Shown: piece after piece, positions 51,077 through 58,543 of the stretch | How the letters are laid out: every line of letters begins with the position of its first letter | Numbering within the stretch: the stretch's first letter is position 1 | NCBI RefSeq assembly: GCF_901875575.1 | Contig: NZ_CABFMF010000033.1 | Coordinates: 62,001 to 126,000 of the forward strand | Direction: 5' to 3' | From: an uncultured Streptococcus sp. | Lineage (GTDB): Bacteria; Bacillota; Bacilli; Lactobacillales; Streptococcaceae | Length of the DNA stretch: 64,000 nt | Position numbers and translations under genes: made by a program | Notes under the pieces: generated by a model | What the model saw: only the letters and a program-made list of their open reading frames with translations | Told to the model about the DNA's origin: nothing | The model's database searches: none

Positions 51077-51532
51077 ATGAAAAGAAAGCTATTTTTCTCA
51101 TTTATAATTTTACTGTCATGTATTATGCTTTTAGGTTGTAGTTCCCCTAAGAACTTCACAGGCAAGTGGAAGACCGATATCTTCGACCAAGGAAGTGTTA
51201 GAGAAGATGGTGCAAAAATTGCAGGTAAAGCAACTGGACAAGCCGACCTTGCTTCAATTATCTCTAAATATATTCACTGGAATGCTACTATGGAGATAAA
51301 AAAAGACGGAACTTTAACAATGGATAACGGCGAAACTTTCTCCGCCAAATGGCATCAAAAAGGCGACAAAATTATAATTGAAGGAAAAAATATTTCCGGA
51401 ATTGCAACCCTGTCCGATGACCAAAAGACTTTATATTTCGAAAATAAGCCATTGAATGATAATTCTGATAACCAGAATGGTTTTATGATTGGAGAAAATT
51501 CATTAAAGTTTGAATTTAAAAAGGTAGAATAA
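51077..51532 (+). CDS. Small lipoprotein 1
   Basis: 151 residues from the ATG at 51077 (MKRKLFFSFIILLSCIML, then LGCSS with the lipobox Cys). Mature part (NFTGKWKTDIFDQ... then WNATMEIKKDGTLTMDNGET) has strand-rich repeats like lipocalin-type DUF4923-like domains. Exported and lipid-anchored. Overlaps the next lipoprotein gene (TAATG). Role unknown; surface exclusion is one possibility for element-borne lipoproteins. Confidence 0.65.
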   Translation: MKRKLFFSFIILLSCIMLLGCSSPKNFTGKWKTDIFDQGSVREDGAKIAGKATGQADLASIISKYIHWNATMEIKKDGTLTMDNGETFSAKWHQKGDKIIIEGKNISGIATLSDDQKTLYFENKPLNDNSDNQNGFMIGENSLKFEFKKVE

Positions 51533-51921
51533 TGATGAAAAAATTAGGAATGGTGATTACATGTTTAGTGATGATTCTGTTACTTGTTTCTTGCGCAAAT
51601 AAGAGAAATGATTTAGTTTTATCGGATTTTCCAAGTATTCAGAATGAGCTAACCGAAAAAGACTTGCTTAAGGCGGTTGGAGCACCACACGAGAAGTCCT
51701 CTTCTCTTAGCGATGTTACCCAGTTATATGGAGAATTACTAAAAATGGACTTATCTAGTAGTGAATCAATCCTGTCTCATAAATCAAATTGGACTGTGGG
51801 AATAAATGGAATCATCACAGACTACTACGTCTACAAATTAAAAGATGGTAAATCAGTGATTGCTTTTCTTAGTAAAGGAAAGGTCGTTGCAATTACAAGA
51901 AAAGGTATCGATTATAAGTAA
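51532..51921 (+). CDS. Small lipoprotein 2
   Basis: 129 residues, ATG overlapping the previous stop. Signal KLGMVITCLVMILLLVSCAN with a lipobox Cys at about residue 22. Mature part starts NDLVLSDFPSIQNELTEKDL, then KAVGAPHEKSSSLSDVTQLY. SmpA/OmlA-like small fold possible, not proven. Co-translated with lipoprotein 1. Confidence 0.65.
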   Translation: MMKKLGMVITCLVMILLLVSCANKRNDLVLSDFPSIQNELTEKDLLKAVGAPHEKSSSLSDVTQLYGELLKMDLSSSESILSHKSNWTVGINGIITDYYVYKLKDGKSVIAFLSKGKVVAITRKGIDYK

Positions 51922-51939
51922 CGTAAAAGGTAAAGTAAT

Positions 51940-52272
51940 ATGAAAAATAGCATTAAAATTCGGTTGGCAATTATAACAATAGCCATAATTGGGTTTCTAT
52001 TTTATGGATTTAGAGATAATGGTTCAGTGATTTATTACGGGCAAAGCTATACAGCAGGTTCCGTATTTAATCCTGATTCGTATCTCTCAGCTGGGCTATT
52101 TAAATCCGCAGGCAAAGAGATAAACAAACTGGTTTCGAAAAAGCGTGGAAGTAGCCTTACAGGTGTGATGGTCTCTGTTATAGTTGGTGGAATCACTTTT
52201 TTCACACTTTGGCAAGATGACGATTTTAAAGATATTTTAGTAGAAGAAAGAAAACAAGGAGAAAATAATTAA
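51940..52272 (+). CDS. Two-helix membrane protein
   Basis: 110 residues, ATG 18 nt after the previous stop behind AAAAGGTAAAGTAAT. Helices IRLAIITIAIIGFLFYGF and GVMVSVIVGGITFFTLW with a loop of about 55 residues between them, so both ends are probably cytoplasmic and the loop external. Unknown function. Confidence 0.6.
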   Translation: MKNSIKIRLAIITIAIIGFLFYGFRDNGSVIYYGQSYTAGSVFNPDSYLSAGLFKSAGKEINKLVSKKRGSSLTGVMVSVIVGGITFFTLWQDDDFKDILVEERKQGENN

Positions 52273-52273
52273 A

Positions 52274-52453
52274 ATGGCCAATTTGGATAATTACTTGATT
52301 TTGGTTTTTATCGTAGTAACTGGAATTCTTATCGCTATTCAATTCGCAGGCGAGCGTTTTGCGGATTGGCTGACAGATTTAACTGAGCAATTCTTTTCAA
52401 AAAGTCTGGATAAGCATGAAGAAAAACGTAAGGCGGAAAAAGAAGAAAAATAA
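52274..52453 (+). CDS. Small single-pass membrane protein
   Basis: 59 residues, ATG one base after the previous stop. N-terminal helix YLILVFIVVTGILIAIQFAG and a charged tail KHEEKRKAEKEEK. Last gene of the small operon; a terminator lies at 52571. Confidence 0.6.
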   Translation: MANLDNYLILVFIVVTGILIAIQFAGERFADWLTDLTEQFFSKSLDKHEEKRKAEKEEK

Positions 52454-52570
52454 GTTAAGGAGTTACAGTCTAGTTATACTGCCAGATAAAACTAAGATTA
52501 TCTTCTCTTATTCAAATCTAAGGTATCTAATCCCCCAAAAATCAATATATATTTGACGAATAATAGAAAA

Positions 52571-52600
52571 AAGACGGCTCATTTTTTGAACCGTCTTTTA
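52571..52600 (+). terminator. Terminator after the small operon
   Basis: AAAGACGGCTCATTTTTTGAACCGTCTTTT hairpin. Confidence 0.75.
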
Positions 52601-52670
52601 ATTCACTCATAAGATGTATGAACTCAGATTATTTTCGAGTTCTGTGCGTGGGGCGTTTTTCAGCTCCACT

Positions 52671-52705
52671 TTGGTATACGACTTATTTTGTATTTGCACA
52701 ATATT
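52671..52705 (+). repeat. 35-bp direct repeat, left copy
   Basis: TTGGTATACGACTTATTTTG then TATTTGCACAATATT. Near copy at 56103-56137. The pair brackets the OLD fragment and TrlF gene. Confidence 0.6.
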
Positions 52706-52904
52706 TTTCAAAATCTAAAGAAAAACTGCGTTTAAAAATGTCCCTAATAAAGAATAAGTTTGGATATAATAGGTGTGATGTCGAACGATAGTAAAAAATT
52801 TAGACTTCCAATACTTTTTTCGAAAATTTTTGGTATGAAGCAAATGTAGGCTTTAAAGTGGTATAATAAATGTATAGATAGCTAAACAAAAGAGGTAATT
52901 TATC

Positions 52905-53156
52905 GTGATAATAAAAGCTCTTCAAATTAAAGGTTTTAAAAAATTTAGAGAATTGGAAGTAAAATTCAATGATGAAATTTCGGTTATTGTAGGAGAAAAT
53001 AAAAGTGGAAAATCCAGCTTATTGTTAGCGTTGGATATAGCTCTAAACCAATCTGTTTTCAATCGTGCAGCTTCATCGCTTGATAGATATTTGAATAAAG
53101 AGGATAGGATAGAAAATGGATGGCGTGAAGAGATAGTATCTGAAATTTTAGCATAG
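52905..53156 (+). pseudogene. N-terminal fragment of an OLD/RecF-type AAA ATPase
   Basis: 83 codons from GTG at 52905 behind AAAGAGGTAATTTATC. Reads IIKALQIKGFKKFRELEVKF, then the P-loop GENKSGKSSLLLALDIALNQ, the start of OLD-family nucleases and related SMC-like ATPases. It ends at a TAG after EEIVSEILA, without signature or Walker B motifs or the Toprim nuclease. It looks truncated by the event that brought in the next gene, so not functional as an ATPase. Confidence 0.7.
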
Positions 53157-53223
53157 CCTGTAGGAAATGCGAGTAATTATAGGAATTTGCATAAGATAAT
53201 TGATGTAGAAAGGTTTGTATTCA

Positions 53224-55776
53224 ATGATTCAAAGAGGTTCAGAGTTTAGAAAATGGGATTTACATATTCATTCTCCCTATACAGTGTTAAATAATCAGTT
53301 TGATAAGCTGTCCGATGGAAGTCCAGATGTAGACAAATTCATTCAAAAGATAAAGGATGAAGGTATCTCTGCTGTTGGATTGACTAATTATTTTAACTTT
53401 AATGATGATGATTTTAAGTTAAAGGAAAGATTGAATAAAGAAGGAATTGCAACTTTTTTAAATCTTGAGGTTAGGTTATCAAATATTAATAAATCTGATG
53501 AACTTTTTGACTATCATGTAGTATTTGATAATGAGGTTCAAGACGACATAGTAAAAAATTTACTTGGTCACTTAAAGGCTAATATTGGTGATGGCGAAAA
53601 ATCATTTAATCGTTTAAGCAAAACTGAAATAGACAAGAAGGCTCACATTCCTTTTAAAGATTTATTAAAAGTCTTAAATAGCGATAGAGAACTTAATGGT
53701 CGTTTTCTAACTGGCTTTCTTTCGAGAGGTCACGGTAGTGCAACTAGTGATTCTGATTCTAAAAATAAGGCAGTTTATGAAGATATTTGTATCAATTCTG
53801 ATTTTTTGATTCATTCTAGTAATGAAGTAAATATCACAAAAGATAGAGAATTTTGGCTTGATAAATCCCCGCATATAAGACCACTACTTCAATCCTCAGA
53901 TTCTCACTCTTTGGAGCAAATAGGAAGTAAATATTCTTGGGTGAAAGCAGATTTAACTTTTGATGGTTTGAAACAAATAAAGTATGAACCAGAATATCGA
54001 ATTAGTGTTGAGAAAGAAAAACCAACTCTCGAAAAGAATGAACTTGTCATTGATAAGATTCTATATAATGGTCAAGATATTTATTTATCTGAAAATCTAA
54101 ATACAATTATTGGTGGACGCTCAACTGGCAAATCAACTTTATTGAATTCTATAGCTAAAAAACTGGGACGAGAGCTGAATGATAATTCATATTCTTTTGA
54201 GAATATGGATGACTTTCATATTATTTGGAAAGACCAGCAAGAAGATAATTCCAGACAGATAGAGTATATACCTCAAGAGTATATGTTTGCTTTAGCCAGA
54301 GACAATAAGAAACTTAAAGATTTGGTAGGAAATATTATTCAATCCAAGGCAATGGACTCTGAGTTAAAGAAATATGAACAAAATTGCACTGCTTTACGTC
54401 TTGAAATTAGAGGGTTACTTGATAGTTATAAAGAGAACCAAAAAAATATTCATGAGCTAATTAAGCCAGAAGCAGAAAAACAAGCTACTCAAAATCGAAT
54501 AGATATATATGAATCAAAGAAAAAAGAATTATTAAATGCTAGTGAGATAACGGAACAAGAAAGAGATTTATTTGAAAATCAAAATAAAGAATTGCAGTTA
54601 TTGAAAAAACAAAAAGAAATTCATGAATCTGACTTGCGATATGTATTGGGTATTCCTCCAATTACATTTGAATTTCAAAGTTTTGATAGAATAAATTCTC
54701 CATCTCCAGATTTAAGAGTCAGAATTGGTCAAATAACAGCTCGATTACATGATTCTGTTAGAGCTCAGCAGAAACATGAAATTAAGGTAATAAAATTGGA
54801 GAAAGAAAGTCTGATTAAAGATAGTGAAAATAAAATTGCGGATATAGAAAATGATGACATATACAAGAAATGTGTTGAAGCAATGAAAAATAATTCAGAG
54901 ATAGCGAGGTTAAATTCTTTAATTAAGAATGAAGTTGATATTTTGGCTAAAATTGAAGCGTTTGAAAAACGAAGGGATGAATTAGATAAAGCAACAGAAG
55001 AAATTCAAAAAGAGATTATTTCGAAATATAAGGAATACTCTAATATTAGAACTGAATTATTGAATGATTTCAAGATTGAAGATGATGATTTAAAGATTTC
55101 AGTCAAGTTCTCATTAATTGATTTAGAGGATGAATTTTATTATATTAATGCTCGAGGTCGTTCAAAACAAGATTTTATAGAAAAAATGATAGGTTCTTTT
55201 GAGGAAGTTGTTGATTCAATATTTGACGAGGATAGTCTTGCGTTTAATGGAAATAAAGATAAATTTAGTCACATTGAGCATTTCCTCACTACTAATTTTT
55301 ACAAATATAGTTTTGTGATTGAATATCAAGGTGATAAATTTGAACAAATGTCTCCTGGTAAAAAAGCGTTTATTGTATTAAAATTAATATTAGAGTTTTC
55401 AGATAGTAAAATCCCAGTATTAATTGACCAGCCTGAAGATAGTTTGGATAATAGGGCAATATATACTGAATTGACAAAATACATCAAAGAAACTAAAGAG
55501 GATCGACAAATAATCATAGTTACTCACAATCCTAATATAGTTGTATCTGGTGACGCGGAAAATATTATTGTAGCTAATCAGCAATCTGATAATTCTCCAA
55601 ATCAAAATGGTAAGAAGTTTGACTATATAAATGGTGCTTTAGAGAATCGTAATAATAGTCCTAAATCTGAATTCATACTTCAAAAATACAACATCAGGGA
55701 ACATGTATGTGATATTTTGGAAGGTGGAGAAGATGCATTTATGAGGAGGGAGAAAAAATACAGTATCAACCGTTAA
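53224..55776 (+). CDS. TrlF-like PHP-AAA ATPase (SMC-like), putative defence effector
   Basis: 850 residues from the ATG at 53224 behind AGAAAGGTTTGTATTCA. N-terminal PHP domain: WDLHIHSPYTVL (H-x-H), VGLTNYFN, and SDSHSLEQIG later. Then an ABC/SMC-type ATPase: Walker A IIGGRSTGKSTLLNSIAKKL (about 300), two long coiled-coil arms (390-480 and 540-620), signature MSPGKKAFIVLKLIL, Walker B VLIDQPEDSLD, and switch His in IIVTHNPN. The joined PHP and ATPase domains with coiled coil define the TrlF family, of unproven function and often near restriction systems. The frame is intact. Confidence 0.8.
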   Translation: MIQRGSEFRKWDLHIHSPYTVLNNQFDKLSDGSPDVDKFIQKIKDEGISAVGLTNYFNFNDDDFKLKERLNKEGIATFLNLEVRLSNINKSDELFDYHVVFDNEVQDDIVKNLLGHLKANIGDGEKSFNRLSKTEIDKKAHIPFKDLLKVLNSDRELNGRFLTGFLSRGHGSATSDSDSKNKAVYEDICINSDFLIHSSNEVNITKDREFWLDKSPHIRPLLQSSDSHSLEQIGSKYSWVKADLTFDGLKQIKYEPEYRISVEKEKPTLEKNELVIDKILYNGQDIYLSENLNTIIGGRSTGKSTLLNSIAKKLGRELNDNSYSFENMDDFHIIWKDQQEDNSRQIEYIPQEYMFALARDNKKLKDLVGNIIQSKAMDSELKKYEQNCTALRLEIRGLLDSYKENQKNIHELIKPEAEKQATQNRIDIYESKKKELLNASEITEQERDLFENQNKELQLLKKQKEIHESDLRYVLGIPPITFEFQSFDRINSPSPDLRVRIGQITARLHDSVRAQQKHEIKVIKLEKESLIKDSENKIADIENDDIYKKCVEAMKNNSEIARLNSLIKNEVDILAKIEAFEKRRDELDKATEEIQKEIISKYKEYSNIRTELLNDFKIEDDDLKISVKFSLIDLEDEFYYINARGRSKQDFIEKMIGSFEEVVDSIFDEDSLAFNGNKDKFSHIEHFLTTNFYKYSFVIEYQGDKFEQMSPGKKAFIVLKLILEFSDSKIPVLIDQPEDSLDNRAIYTELTKYIKETKEDRQIIIVTHNPNIVVSGDAENIIVANQQSDNSPNQNGKKFDYINGALENRNNSPKSEFILQKYNIREHVCDILEGGEDAFMRREKKYSINR

Positions 55777-56402
55777 CAATAATTTATATCTGCAAAATAA
55801 CAAGAATAGTTATTTTTGTGTTAAAGTCTAACACACACATTTAGCTCGAGGAGACTCGGGCTTTTTGGTTGGGTGAATGCTTTTACACAGTAGAGAAAGG
55901 TAAAATATAATAGATTGAATCTGGAATAGTCCACGGACTTTTCTAAAATATTATTAGGAACTGGTTTGAATTTTGCAATTAAATTGTTCAGTTTTTATTT
56001 CGTTTAACTATATTTAAGGTAAATCGATAGCTTCTTGCGTTCGCTTCGCCTTTCGGTTCGGGTTGCTTAACTTTGCACTAACACCGCCGTTTATGCCCAA
56101 TTTTGGCATATGACTTATTGTATTTTTACACAATATTAGTCTGTATAGAGGGGTGCGGAGGAGTCTTCAAAAAAATATTCTAAGCTTTTTATTTCCTTTT
56201 TTGCTTCTGTTGCGATGGATTGACTTTAGAAAATATCCAGTAGTTGAGCTTTTCACAGCTCCACATTTTCGCAAAAATACCAGCAAAAAATCTTAATTTT
56301 AGCCCAAATGCCGATGTAAATTAAACTCAAAAATAGTCTGGACTTCATTGCTACAGAGAGTTATGATGGACATGTAAAAGAAATTTAACAGATAGGAGTG
56401 AT
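55777..56402. other. Non-coding segment after the TrlF gene
   Basis: Contains a terminator-like stem (GCTCGAGGAGACTCGGGCTTTTT, 55842-55864) and the right copy of the 35-bp repeat (56103-56137). No supported gene on either strand. A GC-richer patch at 56035-56095 stands out. Confidence 0.5.
56103..56137 (+). repeat. 35-bp direct repeat, right copy
   Basis: TTGGCATATGACTTATTGTA then TTTTTACACAATATT. Differs from the left copy (52671-52705) by a few substitutions and a 2-nt shift. Confidence 0.6.
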
Positions 56403-56780
56403 ATGTATATCGATTTAGAAACTGAAATATATCTACAAAAATTAGAAAGCAAAATACGCCAGCAAACATATTGGGGCGTAGTGCCAGAAATACCAATTGA
56501 ATGGCAACCAAACCAATTAGGATTTTACCTCAGCGACCCAATATCTTTGCCTGCATTTTTAACGAGACTGCGAGTGTTCGAAAAAGGTTTTGCTTTCAAC
56601 TATATTGAAACTAATGTTTTTAAACGAAAGATAACAGTTTTCGCCATTAACGAAAACAAAGAGAAGTTTATTGCGAAAATCGAAAAGTTGCTCACTTGCC
56701 AAAGTAGAGGTGAGATGTGCGAAACCTTGCTATACATTTTAGTAACGCCAGTAACTTGTATCGATGAAGCGATTTGTTAA
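56403..56780 (+). CDS. Hypothetical protein of the element
   Basis: 125 residues, ATG behind GATAGGAGTGAT. Begins MYIDLETEIYLQKLESKIRQ; middle WQPNQLGFYLSDPISLPAFL. No family recognised, no TM helix. A terminator (GCCCCAGTTTTGCGACTGGGGC) follows at 56801-56822. Contains two TTCGAA hexamers nearby like the rest of the element. Confidence 0.55.
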   Translation: MYIDLETEIYLQKLESKIRQQTYWGVVPEIPIEWQPNQLGFYLSDPISLPAFLTRLRVFEKGFAFNYIETNVFKRKITVFAINENKEKFIAKIEKLLTCQSRGEMCETLLYILVTPVTCIDEAIC

Positions 56781-56800
56781 CCTAAAATTACAACAAAATT

Positions 56801-56826
56801 GCCCCAGTTTTGCGACTGGGGCGTTT
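56801..56826 (+). terminator. Terminator
   Basis: GCCCCAGTTTTGCGACTGGGGCGTTTG hairpin. Confidence 0.7.
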
Positions 56827-56966
56827 GTTTCGAATTGAAAATATATAGAAAATTTTATAATACAGTGTAAAAATGTCAGAAAAATTAAAAACAGTTATAA
56901 ATAATACACTACTATTGACAAAGTGTAAGGATATCGTTATATTAGTAACACCGAAGATTTCTTGTT

Positions 56967-57290
56967 TTGTCTAACCAACACATTTTTAATGAAAGTGAGG
57001 ATGGGACAGATAAAAAGATAAAATCAATGTTGACTGCAGCAGGTGCTGGTGGTATTGGTAGCGTAGTCTCTGTTCATATATTAAAAATACCGTTCGAAAA
57101 TCTTACTGTGATAAGTGTAGTGATAGTCGTTATTTCACTAATTATTTGTTGCTTTGCATTCTTGGTTATCAATTCTAACAGAAGAACCAGAAATTCAAAA
57201 GAGCTGATGGCCACTTGGCTTAGAAAGGGTAATAACTATACTAAACCTAGGAATAAAGCTTCACCAAATAAAAGAAAAAATCACCACTAA
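56967..57290 (+). CDS. Small two-helix membrane protein, start uncertain
   Basis: 107 residues from TTG at 56967, but no ribosome site is visible, so a start elsewhere is possible. Hydrophobic helices SMLTAAGAGGIGSVVSVHIL and VVIVVISLIICCFAFLVI, then a very basic tail (PRNKASPNKRKNHH). No family. A hairpin TCACCACTAATAGTGGTGA overlaps the end and acts as terminator. Confidence 0.4.
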   Translation: MSNQHIFNESEDGTDKKIKSMLTAAGAGGIGSVVSVHILKIPFENLTVISVVIVVISLIICCFAFLVINSNRRTRNSKELMATWLRKGNNYTKPRNKASPNKRKNHH

Positions 57291-57299
57291 TAGTGGTGA

Positions 57300-57545
57300 A
57301 GCTAATGCAAATCAGTCTTATCGTTCTCTTGTTGGTTAACTATAAGGCTGATAACTAAAAATAAGAAATCTTCTCCCCAACGGTAGTACGAATATCGTTG
57401 GGATTTTCTTTATCTCAAAAGCATATATTTTATAGCTACTTGAGATAACTTAATCTATTATACAGACTTTAAGTAATTGTGTCAACAGTTTTGTTGAAAA
57501 AAGCGTTAAAATAACTAAAATTAAACTTAGCTGCAATTTGTAATC
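57300..57545. other. Non-coding, one hairpin
   Basis: CCCAACGGTAGTACGAATATCGTTGGGATTTTCTTT at about 57377-57412 could be a terminator. No supported gene. Confidence 0.4.
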
Positions 57546-57850
57546 CTAAACGGCAAATTCGTCCAAATCTTCCATTCTGCAACAAGCAGTATAATATTTT
57601 TCGACACACTCAGGATTAAGAAAACGGCAAGTATAAAACCAAGAATATTCGTCCGTGATGGGGAGTTGCACTTCGAAAACGAGGCTTAAAAACACATCAC
57701 CCACCGTATAATCGTGCAATTTTTAAAAAGTTGTAAGGTGAACTGTTTCAATTTGGTGGAGTTTGGGCGGTAGAAAATTTTGAAATTTGGCTGAATCATA
57801 TCTCTCCAGTAGTAGTCAAAATTTTCGAAGGCTTTTAGTTTTGCTTTGTT
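57546..57850 (-). pseudogene. Element protein broken by a frameshift in an A run
   Basis: Minus strand: a first frame reads AFENFDYYWRDMIQPNFKIF, then YRPNSTKLKQFTLQLF; after a run of five A near 57725 the sense continues one frame over as LHDYTVGDVFLSLVFEVQLP, then ITDEYSWFYTCRFLNPECVE to a stop at 57546. No start codon near the beginning. Identity unknown. The single-base lesion in a homopolymer could also be a sequencing error. Confidence 0.5.
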
Positions 57851-57856
57851 GCCAAT

Positions 57857-58147
57857 TTAAAGCTCGGTGGGTACTGGAGCTTCTTGCGACAGTTTGCCCA
57901 ACTCGTAACTCACCCGAAGCATTTCTTGAAGCGTCCAGACCGAAATATCGTGAAAATCTTGGCTATCTAAGTTTTGGCGCTCCAGCGTAGGGATTCTACC
58001 AATCATGCTGGCTACTATAGCAATTTCTTGGTCTCGGGTGGTATCTTCGTTTTCAAAATTGTGGATATTTTGAATGCGGTCTTGAAGCGAGAATTGCTCT
58101 TGATCAAGTTCATTATTTTGAATACTTCTGTTAGTGAATTTTTCCAT
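57857..58147 (-). CDS. Hypothetical protein at the right end of the element
   Basis: 96 residues from the ATG at 58147 behind AAAGGAGATTTCT; the longer open frame upstream has no ribosome site. Begins MEKFTNRSIQNNELDQEQFS; later EIAIVASMIGRIPTLERQNL. Acidic and helical, no motif recognised. A -10-like TATAAT (minus strand, about 58302-58307) lies far upstream near the element end. Confidence 0.55.
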   Translation of the reverse strand: MEKFTNRSIQNNELDQEQFSLQDRIQNIHNFENEDTTRDQEIAIVASMIGRIPTLERQNLDSQDFHDISVWTLQEMLRVSYELGKLSQEAPVPTEL

Positions 58148-58275
58148 AGAAATCTCCTTTGCTTTGTTGGTGTGTCCATCATAACTCTCCATAGTGGAAG
58201 AGTCAAGCACTTTTTCACGAAAAACCCAACGACTTGAAATTGCTGGGGTTAAGGGGTTAGAGTTGGTTAGTTGTT

Positions 58276-58296
58276 GGACTGCTGAGTGAGGTGTGG
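58276..58296 (+). repeat. Right terminal inverted repeat of the element
   Basis: GGACTGCTGAGTGAGGTGTG then G, 19 of 21 identical to the inverse of 39455-39475. Confidence 0.7.
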
Positions 58297-58331
58297 ACAT
58301 TATATCACAAAAGAGGGAAAAGACGGATTTG

Positions 58332-58482
58332 ATATTCAATGAAAATCCAAGAGCAAACTAGGAAGCTAGCCGCAGGTTGCTCAAAATACTGTTTTGAGGT
58401 TGCAGATAGAACTGACGAAGTCAGTAACCATACCTACGGCAAGGTGAAGCTGATGTAGTTTGAAGAGATTTTCGCAGAGTAT
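58332..58482 (+). repeat. BOX element (A-B-C), plus orientation
   Basis: Starts ATATTCAATGAAAATC and ends AGATTTTCGCAGAGTAT, with the boxB unit GAACTGACGAAGTCAGTAAC. Marks return to normal chromosome. Confidence 0.85.
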
Positions 58483-58498
58483 GAGATTTGGCAGAAGC

Positions 58499-58523
58499 AA
58501 AAACAGCCCCCAAGAGGGCTGTC
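58499..58523 (-). terminator. Terminator of the flavoreductase gene
   Basis: Minus strand ACAGCCCTCTTGGGGGCTGTTTTTGC. Confidence 0.75.
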
Positions 58524-58543
58524 AGTTAAGATGAGACTTCAAC

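Larger units (their letters stand above)
39455..58296. mobile_element. Integrated mobilisable element, about 18.8 kb, between murT and the flavoreductase gene
   Basis: Evidence: a large serine recombinase at the left end, a mobilisation-type operon (replication-relaxation protein, TraD/VirD4-like ATPase), many unrecognised AT-rich genes, and 21-bp inverted sequences at 39455-39475 and 58276-58296 (19 of 21 identical). TTCGAA is found over 30 times inside and only a handful of times in the rest of the window. No complete conjugation machinery (VirB4, VirB6) is present, so it would depend on a helper. Boundaries are my inference. Confidence 0.65.
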
